Positions 7,307 to 14,797 of a stretch of 64,000 nt of DNA are shown here, piece after piece. Within the stretch, counting starts at the first letter, position 1, and every line of letters begins with the position of its first letter. This stretch comes from Vreelandella zhanjiangensis DSM 21076 (GTDB lineage: Bacteria > Pseudomonadota > Gammaproteobacteria > Pseudomonadales > Halomonadaceae). The notes under the pieces are model-generated. The model was not told where the DNA came from. It worked only from the letters and a program-made list of their open reading frames with translations, and searched no databases. The translations under genes and the position numbers were made by a program. The stretch covers positions 339,774-403,773 of the forward strand of contig NZ_KB898648.1 in assembly GCF_000377665.1 (NCBI RefSeq), written 5' to 3'.

Positions 7307-8395
7307 TTAGTGACGGCCTGATTGGCCACGTCGTGAGGAGAGGTAAAAGGTGAACATGAGTGCCACCACCAATACCGCGCCTTTAACAAAATCCTGGGTG
7401 TAGTAGGGCGCATTCATCATCGTCATGCCTTGCAGCAAAATCCCCACAAAAAGCGCGCCCATGGCGGTGCCAAATGCGTTGGGGCGCGCAGCACCCAGTA
7501 CGGCAAAGCCAATTAGCGCGGCGGCCACGCTATCCAGCAGCAGGTTATTGCCGCTGGCAATATCGCCCCGGCCTAAACGGGCTGCCAGCAAAATACCGCC
7601 AATCGAGGCGGTAACGCCAGAAATCATATACGCCGCGATCTTGTAGCGCTCCACAGGCGCCCCCACCAGAGCGGTCGCACGCTCATTGGAGCCAATCGCA
7701 TACATCAGCCTGCCGTGACGGGTAAAGCCTAAAAACAGCCAGATAGCGACCGCAATCAGTACAAACACCACCACCGGCACCGGAATCAAGCGCTCCAGAA
7801 TAAGGTCAAAGCGGTGCCTTCCCAGCCACAGAAACGCTGCCGAGAACGTGCCTTCCGCAGTGGAACCATCGGCCAGCGACATGCCGGTGGCGATAGAGTT
7901 TCCCTGGGTAGGAATGCGCTGAAGGCCAATCAGCAAAAACATCATGCCCAGTGTGGCCAGCAGGTCAGGAATGCGGAACTTGACGATCAGCAGGCCGTTA
8001 ATAAGCCCGATAAACGCACCCATCAACAGGCATACTGCCACGGCCACGTAGGCGGGCTGTTCAAGCACCACCATGCAGTACGCCGCCAGCATCAACGAGG
8101 TGGTGGCCACGGCACCAATGGATAGATCAAACCCGCCTACCACCAACGTGGTGGTCACGCCCAGCGCCAGAATGCCGGTAATCGCGACAGATTGAAGCAC
8201 AAATACCGCCGAACGCGGGTTCGCAAAGCCCGAGGCCGCCAGGCTGAAGTAAACCACCAGCGCCACCAGCAACAGCAAGAAACCGTAGCGAATGGCCAGC
8301 TCCAGGCAGCGGGCTTTCGCAGCGCTGGTGTCAGGCTTTCCCGGAGGCCTGGGCGACGAGGGCGTTGAGGTCGATATCTCGGTTGGATTGCTCAC
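7307..8395 (-). CDS. Rbs-type ABC transporter permease
   Basis: RbsC/AraH-family inner-membrane permease with about ten hydrophobic segments and the family signatures GGFDLSIGAV, GLLIVKFRIPDLLATLG and YAIGSNERATALVG (the EAA-like loop region). Longer starts exist at 8443 and ATG 8413. An AAGGAG sits inside codons 2-3 of the ATG 8413 frame, nine bases before GTG 8395, so I prefer GTG 8395. Either choice overlaps the 3' end of the ATPase gene in another frame, which suggests translational coupling. The hydrophilic N-terminal ~30 residues, rich in Ser, Thr and Pro, are longer than in RbsC. Substrate is probably a sugar, as for the operon. Confidence 0.87.
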   Translation of the reverse strand: MSNPTEISTSTPSSPRPPGKPDTSAAKARCLELAIRYGFLLLLVALVVYFSLAASGFANPRSAVFVLQSVAITGILALGVTTTLVVGGFDLSIGAVATTSLMLAAYCMVVLEQPAYVAVAVCLLMGAFIGLINGLLIVKFRIPDLLATLGMMFLLIGLQRIPTQGNSIATGMSLADGSTAEGTFSAAFLWLGRHRFDLILERLIPVPVVVFVLIAVAIWLFLGFTRHGRLMYAIGSNERATALVGAPVERYKIAAYMISGVTASIGGILLAARLGRGDIASGNNLLLDSVAAALIGFAVLGAARPNAFGTAMGALFVGILLQGMTMMNAPYYTQDFVKGAVLVVALMFTFYLSSRRGQSGRH

Positions 8396-9824
8396 CAGCA
8401 ATGGCTCCTTCATGTAACACAATAATTCGGTCAGCGATTTCAATCGCCTCGTCTAGTTCAGAGACAAACACCAGCGTTGCGCGCCCTTTGGCGGTTGCCC
8501 GGATATGACGGCCTATATCCTGCCGTGCCCCGATGTCCACGCCTTGAAAGGGTTCATCCAGCAGTAACACGCGGCTGGGCGACTGAAGCCAGCGCCCGAT
8601 CATGACCTTTTGCTGGTTGCCCCCGGAAAGCGTGCCAATCGAATCCGCGTGGGATTGGCAGACGATCCCCAGCTGGGCAATCATCTGCTCGGTACTGGCG
8701 CGCTGCTGACGGGCGCTCAAAAAAGCCCCGCGGGTAAAGGCTTTTAAAAACGGCAGCGTCATATTATCGGCGATATTAAAATCCCCGATCACGCCGTTGG
8801 TCGCCCTGTCTTTTACCGACATGAACACACCCCGGGCAAGCGCTTCACGTACATTTCCGGGCGCATAGGGCTGACCATCGACCTGCATGGTGCCGCTGCT
8901 TAAAGGACGCAACCCAAACAGGGTCTCGACAAGCGCCGACATTCCGCTGCCCAGCAGGCCGGTAAACGCGACAACTTCGCCATCACCCACGCTCAAACTG
9001 ACCGGCGCCGCTCCTTTAGCCAGTTCGACATTGTGCAGCGTCAGGATAGGCGCGCCCGGTGTTGCCGGTTCGATATCCGCATTATTGATCGCCTGGCCCA
9101 ACATGGCATGCACAGCGGCAGTGAGATCCAGCGGCGCTTGATCGAATACCCCGGAGATCTGGCCATCCCGCAAGCAGATGATGCGATCCGCCAAGCGTCT
9201 GATATCCGACATGCGGTGGGAAATATACACAATCGCCACGCCCTGGGCGCGCAAGCGATCGATCACCGTAAACAAGCGCTCGGCTTCAGTGGCGGAGAGC
9301 GATGAGGTCGGTTCATCCAGAATCAGAAGCCTGGGAGCGTGGGCCATGGCGCGGGCGATGCTGATCATCTGCCGGTCGGCCACCGAAAGGTCGGCAACGC
9401 GGGCATTCAGGTCGATATCCAGGCCCATGGCATCAGCAACTTCGCTTGCCTGCTGACGGAGCTTTTTAGCGCTGACCCATAAGCCGTGCGCACCGGAGGT
9501 TAGTCTATCCAGCATCAGGTTGTTGGCTACATCCAGGTCGGGGATAACGCCGTCATCAATGGATTGATGTACGGTCACCACGCCTTGGTGGATCGCCTCG
9601 CGTGCATCGCGCGGACTATAAGGTTTGCCAGCAAGCTGCATCTGGCCGTGGTCGGCCGCGTGATAGCCGCTGAGCACCTTGACCAGGGTTGACTTGCCAG
9701 CCCCGTTGGCGCCCATCAATACGACGACTTCGCCAGCATTGATACGCATATCAATGCCACGCAAGACCTGATTGTTCCCAAAGGATTTATGAATCCCTTG
9801 GATATCAAGCACGCTCGCTTGCAA
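8331..9824 (-). CDS. Rbs-type ABC transporter ATPase with two nucleotide-binding domains
   Basis: A 497-aa RbsA/MglA-type fused double ATPase. The first domain has Walker A GANGAGKST and Walker B LLILDEPTSS with a signature region LSVADRQMIS. The second has a degenerate Walker A (GLLGSGMSA, no lysine), the signature LSGGNQQKV and VLLLDEPFQG. The weakened second P-loop is normal for this family. The start is TTG 9824, supported by AAGGAG seven bases upstream; GTG 9812 is the alternative. It is the first gene of the operon, with its own promoter just upstream and a terminator isolating it from mtnD. Confidence 0.9.
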   Translation of the reverse strand: MQASVLDIQGIHKSFGNNQVLRGIDMRINAGEVVVLMGANGAGKSTLVKVLSGYHAADHGQMQLAGKPYSPRDAREAIHQGVVTVHQSIDDGVIPDLDVANNLMLDRLTSGAHGLWVSAKKLRQQASEVADAMGLDIDLNARVADLSVADRQMISIARAMAHAPRLLILDEPTSSLSATEAERLFTVIDRLRAQGVAIVYISHRMSDIRRLADRIICLRDGQISGVFDQAPLDLTAAVHAMLGQAINNADIEPATPGAPILTLHNVELAKGAAPVSLSVGDGEVVAFTGLLGSGMSALVETLFGLRPLSSGTMQVDGQPYAPGNVREALARGVFMSVKDRATNGVIGDFNIADNMTLPFLKAFTRGAFLSARQQRASTEQMIAQLGIVCQSHADSIGTLSGGNQQKVMIGRWLQSPSRVLLLDEPFQGVDIGARQDIGRHIRATAKGRATLVFVSELDEAIEIADRIIVLHEGAIAGEQSNRDIDLNALVAQASGKA

Positions 9825-9865
9825 GACGTTTCTCCTTGGTAGGCATACGCTGTGAAGGGCGCAAG

Positions 9866-9894
9866 ATCATCGGTAAAGGGGGGTGGAAAGTCAA
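9866..9894 (-). promoter_or_regulatory. Candidate sigma-70 promoter of the sugar ABC operon
   Basis: On the minus strand TTGACT (9894-9889) and GATGAT (9871-9866) are separated by 17 bp, about 40 bp before the ATPase start. It lies just downstream of the mtnD terminator, so the transporter seems to be a separate transcription unit. Predicted by eye only. Confidence 0.4.
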
Positions 9895-9942
9895 TCGCCG
9901 TGGCAGGCCATATGCGCGCATAAAAATCGCAAGGGGCAGCGC

Positions 9943-9979
9943 AAAAAAAGGACGCGGGAATTGAACCCGCGTCCTTTTA
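9943..9979 (-). terminator. Strong rho-independent terminator after mtnD
   Basis: A perfect 9-bp GC-rich stem GGACGCGGG/CCCGCGTCC (9950-9958 with 9966-9974) and a 7-nt loop. On the minus strand it is followed by seven T (9949-9943), a textbook terminator 14 bp after the mtnD stop. Four T on the plus side allow weak bidirectional action. Confidence 0.9.
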
Positions 9980-9993
9980 GTCACTGCCGATAT

Positions 9994-10542
9994 TTAAAGC
10001 TGATCAATCCGATCAAATTTGCCGGCGATATCGCTCTCTGTCCAGTGGGGCACCCAGCCTTCCACGTTGTCGAAGAAACGCAGCGCGGTAAATTCAGGCG
10101 CGGGGCCCATATCGAACCAGTGGGGCGTATTGGCGGGCACGCTGATCAGGTCGTTGCGGGTGCACAGCACCTGATACACCTTGTCGTCGATATGCAGGCA
10201 GAAAAGCCCCTGGCCTTTCACGAAAAAGCGCACCTCGTCTTCGTGATGACGGTGCTCGTTGAGGAATTTCTGGCGCATGGCGTCCTTTTCAGGATGCGTG
10301 GGCACCATGTGCAGCACATCAACCGTCTGGTAGCCGCCCTGGGTTTTCAAGCGCTCGATATCATCCTGATAGAGCGCCAGAATATCGTCCTGGGTGGCGT
10401 CGTCGGCGATCTCGCCCGGCGTTGCCCAGCGCTCGAACAGCACCCCCACACGGTTGAGCTCAGTCTTGATCTGCTCACCGTCGGTAATATCGACCAGCGC
10501 GTTGTTCGGATCTTGATCGGCAAATACTTTGAGTTGTGACAT
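9994..10542 (-). CDS. mtnD: Acireductone dioxygenase
   Basis: A 182-aa cupin enzyme that cleaves the acireductone of methionine salvage with O2. The iron form yields the 2-keto acid of methionine plus formate; the nickel form yields methylthiopropionate and CO. The metal ligands are visible as H97, H99 and E103 in the segment EHRHHEDEVRFF, plus H141 in PANTPHWFD, at family spacing. The start has GGAGAG upstream. It is the last gene of mtnBCD, 40 bp after mtnC, and is followed by a strong terminator. Which metal is used cannot be told from the sequence. Confidence 0.95.
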   Translation of the reverse strand: MSQLKVFADQDPNNALVDITDGEQIKTELNRVGVLFERWATPGEIADDATQDDILALYQDDIERLKTQGGYQTVDVLHMVPTHPEKDAMRQKFLNEHRHHEDEVRFFVKGQGLFCLHIDDKVYQVLCTRNDLISVPANTPHWFDMGPAPEFTALRFFDNVEGWVPHWTESDIAGKFDRIDQL

Positions 10543-10582
10543 TAAGGCGCTCTCCGCTAGCTAATACTTGAACTGTTAAAGG

Positions 10583-11293
10583 CTAATTCGTCAGATTGAT
10601 CTCATCGAAGCTTGTTACGCAAGCGTGCTGTGTTCCTGCTTGGGTGCCTTCGCGCACCAGTTGTAGCGTCTGCATGCCCGCCTGCTTGGCGGCATCCAGC
10701 TCTTCCACGACATCGGATAGAAACAGGATTTCGTCGGCGGGAAGCTGCAGCTTGCTGACAATATGCTGATAGGCACTGGCTTCGCGCTTATGGCCGATAT
10801 GGGTATCGAAGTAACCGCTGAACAGCGGGGTCAAATCGCCCTCTGTGCTGTAGCCAAACAGCAGCTTTTGCGCCTGCACGGAGCCTGACGAGTAGACGTA
10901 AAGCTGCTTACCGGCCTCAGCCCACTGGCGAAGGCGTGGGGCGACATCGCTATACAGATGCCCTTTAAAGGCACCGCGCTGGTAGCCATCGGCCCACATC
11001 ATGCCCTGAAGCGCTTTCAGCGGCGTGACTTTCTGGTCAGTCTCGATCCAGTGAAGCAGGGTTTCGACGACTTTATCCAGCGAGGCGTCCGGTTCCTTTA
11101 GCTCACCGCGCACCGCGTCTATCTGCTCAGCAACGTCCGGCTGGGCGGAGTGGGTGTTCACATACTCGGGCAACTGATCATGAGCGTAGGGGAACAGCAC
11201 CTTATGCACAAAGCTGATATCGGTGGTGGTACCTTCGATATCGGTGACCACGGCGCGGATGTTTAGGTTATCAAGACCTGGGTTATTGATCAT
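10583..11293 (-). CDS. mtnC: Enolase-phosphatase E1
   Basis: HAD-superfamily enzyme that enolises and dephosphorylates 2,3-diketo-5-methylthiopentyl-1-phosphate to the acireductone. The nucleophile motif AVVTDIEGTTTDISFV is at the N-terminus, the second motif YVYSSGSVQAQKLLF in the middle, and the metal-binding SDVVEELDAA near the C-terminus. The frame can be opened at GTG 11302, but ATG 11293 overlaps the mtnB stop as ATGA and has GGTGG upstream, so I take it as the start (236 aa). Translational coupling with mtnB is likely. Confidence 0.95.
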   Translation of the reverse strand: MINNPGLDNLNIRAVVTDIEGTTTDISFVHKVLFPYAHDQLPEYVNTHSAQPDVAEQIDAVRGELKEPDASLDKVVETLLHWIETDQKVTPLKALQGMMWADGYQRGAFKGHLYSDVAPRLRQWAEAGKQLYVYSSGSVQAQKLLFGYSTEGDLTPLFSGYFDTHIGHKREASAYQHIVSKLQLPADEILFLSDVVEELDAAKQAGMQTLQLVREGTQAGTQHACVTSFDEINLTN

Positions 11294-11877
11294 TTGGACC
11301 ACCGGCTCTCTTCAAGGACACAGGCAAGTAAAAACTCAATGGCTTCCAGGTGGCGACGGCAGGCGGCAATGGTCTCGCCGACGGCGTAGATACCGTGGCC
11401 TGCCACCAGAAAGCCCCAGGGCATCGGCCAGCCAGCACGTACGTGATCGGCCAGCTCGCTCATGTCCTGTGAGTTGGGCACGACCGGCAGGCAGATGGTG
11501 GCGTCATGCGTGCTATTACCCTGTAACGCCTTTTGCATTTCAAAGCCGTTTAGCGCAATACCATCCGGGAAACGGCGCGAAAGTACGGTGCTGGCCACGG
11601 TGTGAGTATGCAACACGCAGCCAATCGTTGGGTCCAAGCGATAGAGCGCCGCGTGAAGATCGCTTTCCGCACTGGGTTTTCCGCTGCCTTCAAGCACGTG
11701 GCCTTCAAGGTCGCAAAGCAGTAAATCGCCGGCCTGAATACGGGTTTTATCGCGGCCGGAAGCGGTCACCAGGTAACCTTGCGGTGCGCGGGCAGAAAAG
11801 TTGCCGCCCGTGGCGGGCGTCCAGCCTTGCTGGGCCGCCCAGGCAATAGCCGCTAGCAGTTCGTCTTGTGAGGTCAT
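11290..11877 (-). CDS. mtnB: Methylthioribulose-1-phosphate dehydratase
   Basis: A 195-aa class II aldolase/AraD-fold zinc enzyme that dehydrates methylthioribulose 1-phosphate. Zinc ligands appear as the HTHTVAST pair and the histidine of AGHGIYAVG; TGGNFSAR near the N-terminus binds the phosphate. It is the first gene of mtnBCD, divergent from mtnA, with a 181-bp shared control region. The gene after it overlaps by four bases. Confidence 0.94.
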   Translation of the reverse strand: MTSQDELLAAIAWAAQQGWTPATGGNFSARAPQGYLVTASGRDKTRIQAGDLLLCDLEGHVLEGSGKPSAESDLHAALYRLDPTIGCVLHTHTVASTVLSRRFPDGIALNGFEMQKALQGNSTHDATICLPVVPNSQDMSELADHVRAGWPMPWGFLVAGHGIYAVGETIAACRRHLEAIEFLLACVLEESRWSK

Positions 11878-11958
11878 CGTAGGATCAGCATCGCGTCGCT
11901 TTCAAAGGCCTTCATTCTATATGATATGCTCCGCGGCTGATAAGCCACGCGACGTATT

Positions 11959-12010
11959 CGTGCGTTCCATAAGTGCATTGCATCCGTGCTTTCCATACGT
12001 GCTTTCCAAT
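11959..12010. repeat. Four tandem 13-bp repeats in the mtnA/mtnB divergent promoter region
   Basis: Units start at 11959, 11972, 11985 and 11998: CGTGCGTTCCATA, AGTGCATTGCATC, CGTGCTTTCCATA and CGTGCTTTCCAAT. Copies 1, 3 and 4 are nearly identical and copy 2 is degenerate. The array ends 48 bp before mtnA. The remaining part of the 181-bp gap has a TATGAT-like element near 11920 but no clear full promoter. The repeats could be stacked regulator sites or simple slippage products. Confidence 0.6.
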
Positions 12011-12058
12011 TAAGTACTTTCTCATCCGTTCTTTATCTCAGTACTCAAGGAGTCCCTG

Positions 12059-13075
12059 ATGCCTCATCTTCAGTCACGCAGTTTACGGGTGTATGCCGAC
12101 TCGCTTGAGTACCTGGATCAGACTCGCCTGCCGCAGGCGGAAACGTGGGTGCGCTGTGCAAGCCCGGAAGATTGGCAGGTGGCGGTGAAAAGCCTGGCGA
12201 TTCGCGGTGCGCCGCTGATTGGCCTGAGTGCTGCCTTTGTGCTGGCGCAGTATGCGGCCGCGCATCCCGGTCAAGAACGTGATTGGCAGACGGTGAGTGA
12301 TCGCTTACGGGCTACGCGCCCCACGGCGGTTAATTTGATGTACTGCCTGGACGCTATGGAGGCCTGCTTTGCCCAAGGGCCGGCAGCGCTTTCTGAGCGC
12401 GCCGCCGCGCTGTTTGAAGAGGACCGCGAGTTGTGTTTGCACATGGCCGAACGCGGCGCGGACTTGCTGAAAGACGGAGAGCGAGTGCTTACTCACTGCA
12501 ATACCGGCGCCCTGGCCACGGCCGGTGTCGGCACGGCGATTGGCGCGCTGGCGGTTGCTAAAAAGCGCGGCGTAACGTTGCATGTCTACGTTAACGAAAC
12601 CCGCCCGCTGCTTCAGGGTGGCCGGCTGACTGCCTGGGAAATGGCCGATCTGGATATTCCATATCAGTTGATTGCCGACAGCATGGCCGCAAGCCTGATG
12701 GCCGCAGGCAAAGTGGATAAAGTGATGGTGGGCGCCGACCGCATCTGCGCCAACGGCGACTTTGCCAATAAAGTGGGCACTTACATGCTGGCAGTGGTCG
12801 CCAACTACCATCAGGTGCCGTTTTATGTCGTGGCGCCTTACACCACGGTAGACAAAGCTTGCGCCACCGGCGATGACATTCCAATCGAGCAGCGCGACGC
12901 CGCTGAAATACGCGGAGCCACCGGTGCTTTCGGGGATGTCGTTTGGGCGCCGGAAAATGCACCGGTTTGGAATCCCTCGTTTGACGTTACGCCCGCCTCG
13001 CTAGTCACCGGCTGGGTGCTGGATACCGGTGTGTTCGATAAAGCCGCCATCGCACGAGGTGAACACTGCCGGTAA
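12059..13075 (+). CDS. mtnA: Methylthioribose-1-phosphate isomerase
   Basis: A 338-aa member of the eIF2B/MtnA fold that converts methylthioribose 1-phosphate to the ribulose form, between MtnK and MtnB. Diagnostic segments are AIRGAPLIGLSAA (substrate phosphate), THCNTGALAT with the catalytic cysteine and GADRICANGD with the catalytic aspartate. AGGAG occurs seven bases before the ATG. It is transcribed alone, divergently from mtnBCD. A 7-bp inverted repeat with a long loop (13095-13101 and 13122-13128) follows but has no T tract, so I do not call it a terminator. Confidence 0.95.
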   Translation: MPHLQSRSLRVYADSLEYLDQTRLPQAETWVRCASPEDWQVAVKSLAIRGAPLIGLSAAFVLAQYAAAHPGQERDWQTVSDRLRATRPTAVNLMYCLDAMEACFAQGPAALSERAAALFEEDRELCLHMAERGADLLKDGERVLTHCNTGALATAGVGTAIGALAVAKKRGVTLHVYVNETRPLLQGGRLTAWEMADLDIPYQLIADSMAASLMAAGKVDKVMVGADRICANGDFANKVGTYMLAVVANYHQVPFYVVAPYTTVDKACATGDDIPIEQRDAAEIRGATGAFGDVVWAPENAPVWNPSFDVTPASLVTGWVLDTGVFDKAAIARGEHCR

Positions 13076-13274
13076 TGGCTTGCCAGAAACGCTAGGCCTG
13101 CGCGGTTATCGACGCCCGTATGCAGGCCATACGTAGTAATCAAATCGCCCCTCCAGTGAGTTTAAACAGCATTTGTCGCGTTCGCCCCTTTATAAGTAAG
13201 GAGCTGCTATGCTTTGGCGAGGTTTGCTTTGGCGCCTCGCGCCAATTTTCCCACCATCGTCAAAGGGTGTTCTT

Positions 13275-14141
13275 ATGCTTCGCCAACCGCTTCTGGCCCG
13301 TGCGGCCGTTCTGTTTGCGCTTGTCTCACCGCTTGCCGTCGCCGATACACTCGTATTTACCGCCATTCCCGATGAGGACGAAACGCGCCTTCAGCAGCGT
13401 TTTCAGTCGGTGGCTGACTACCTCGCCGATGAGCTCGATGTGGAAGTACGTTTCATTCCCGTGACGTCCTACGCCGCCTCCGTGACCGCGTTTCGCAACA
13501 ATCAGGTGCAGCTGGCCTGGTTCGGCGGCTTCACCGGCGTTCAGGCGCGCGAACTGGTGCCCGGCTCTCAGGCCATCGCCCAGGGTATCGAGGACCCGGA
13601 GTACAAGAGCTACTTTATCGCCAACCAGGCCACCGGTATCGAGCCGGTCGAGTCTGACACCGCGCCCGAGGCGCTCGAAGGGCTCACCTTTACCTTCGGC
13701 TCGCAAAGCTCCACCTCCGGGCGGCTGATGCCGGAATACTTTCTGACGCGCGACCTGGGCGCTTCGCCGAATGAGCTTTTCGAGCGCGTGGGTTACAGCG
13801 GTAACCATAGCCGTACGGTGTCGCTGGTGCAGTCCGGCGCCTACCAAGCGGGGGTATTGAGCTACACCGCCTGGGAGAACGAGGTCGACCAGGGCAACGT
13901 CGACCCCGAGCGGGTGCAGGTCGTGTGGGAATCGCCCACCTACCCGGACTACCACTGGACCGTGCGTGGTGATGTGGACGAGCGCTTTGGCGAGGGCTTC
14001 ACCGAGCGGCTTACGCAGGCGCTGATCGATATGGACGACCCGGAGCTTCTGGCGAGCTTCCCGCGCTCGGGCTTTATTCCGGCTTCCAATGAAGATTTCC
14101 AGCCCATTCACGACGTCGCCGTATCGTTGGACCTGCTGTAA
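13275..14141 (+). CDS. PhnD-like periplasmic binding protein (putative selenate/phosphonate-type ABC transporter)
   Basis: A secreted binding protein of the PhnD/phosphite group. A longer frame opens at 13209, but ATG 13275 has AAAGGGTG upstream and starts a clean signal peptide ending VSPLAVA. The mature protein shows AIPDEDETRLQQRF, VTSYAASVTAF and QLAWFGGFTGVQAR, the pattern of the family annotated as putative selenate ABC transporter binding proteins. SSTSGRLMPEYF is the usual oxyanion-binding segment of PhnD-like proteins. It heads a tight three-gene operon with an ATPase and a double permease. The true ligand (selenate, phosphonate, phosphite or another anion) cannot be decided here. 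Confidence 0.82.
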   Translation: MLRQPLLARAAVLFALVSPLAVADTLVFTAIPDEDETRLQQRFQSVADYLADELDVEVRFIPVTSYAASVTAFRNNQVQLAWFGGFTGVQARELVPGSQAIAQGIEDPEYKSYFIANQATGIEPVESDTAPEALEGLTFTFGSQSSTSGRLMPEYFLTRDLGASPNELFERVGYSGNHSRTVSLVQSGAYQAGVLSYTAWENEVDQGNVDPERVQVVWESPTYPDYHWTVRGDVDERFGEGFTERLTQALIDMDDPELLASFPRSGFIPASNEDFQPIHDVAVSLDLL

Positions 14142-14143
14142 GG

Positions 14144-14797
14144 GTGAGCGATTTCGTTCTCAAGGACGCCGAGGCGCACTATGGCGCCACGCGGGTGCTC
14201 GGGCCGCTGTCGATGCGTATTGCTGCTGGTGAGCGTGTAGCACTCATCGGCAAGAGCGGGGCGGGCAAGTCGACGCTGCTCTCGCTGATGTTCGACCGCT
14301 GGCGGGCGCAAAACGTGGCGCTGATGCCACAGGCGCTGGGGCTGGTCGATACGCTCTCGGTGTTTCACAACGTCTACATGGGGCGGCTCGACCGCCACCG
14401 GTGGTGGCGCAACCTAGCCACCTTGGCAAGACCGTGGCGGCGCGATATCGATGAAATCAAGGCGCTGCTTGATGAGGTGGGCATCGGCGAGAAGTGCTGG
14501 ACGCCCTGCGGCGAGCTTTCCGGCGGCCAGCGCCAGCGTGTGGCCGCGGCTAGGGTGCTCTACCAGCAGGGCGATCTGCTGCTGGCCGATGAGCCGGTCT
14601 CGGCCCTTGACGGCCCCCAGGCAGGGCACGTAATGGCCAAGCTGACCGAGGGCTACCCACGCTCGGTGTTGGCGATGCACGACCTGGAACTGGCACTTGC
14701 GTTCTGTACGCGTATCGTCGGCCTCAAGGACGGCGCGATCGTGCTTGATGCACCGAGTGAGACGCTCTCCAGCGCCGCCCTTCAGGATCTTTACTGA
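14144..14797 (+). CDS. PhnC-like ABC transporter ATPase (short form)
   Basis: Single ABC ATPase of 217 aa with Walker A GKSGAGKST, Q-loop LMPQALGLVD, signature LSGGQRQRVAAARVL and Walker B LLLADEPVSALD. The stretch between Walker A and the Q-loop is only about a dozen residues, whereas PhnC-type ATPases usually have around forty, which explains the short length. All nucleotide-contact motifs remain, so it should work. GTG start two bases after the binding-protein stop; its stop overlaps the permease ATG. Confidence 0.88.
   Translation: MSDFVLKDAEAHYGATRVLGPLSMRIAAGERVALIGKSGAGKSTLLSLMFDRWRAQNVALMPQALGLVDTLSVFHNVYMGRLDRHRWWRNLATLARPWRRDIDEIKALLDEVGIGEKCWTPCGELSGGQRQRVAAARVLYQQGDLLLADEPVSALDGPQAGHVMAKLTEGYPRSVLAMHDLELALAFCTRIVGLKDGAIVLDAPSETLSSAALQDLY

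Noticed and set aside
13095..13128. GGCCTGC/GCAGGCC inverted repeat after mtnA as a terminator
   Set aside because: Only 7 bp with a 20-nt loop and no T tract.
13326..14111. 261-codon minus-strand frame opposite the PhnD-like gene
   Set aside because: Long open frames opposite GC-rich genes are common; the product is rich in Arg, Gly and His without domains.
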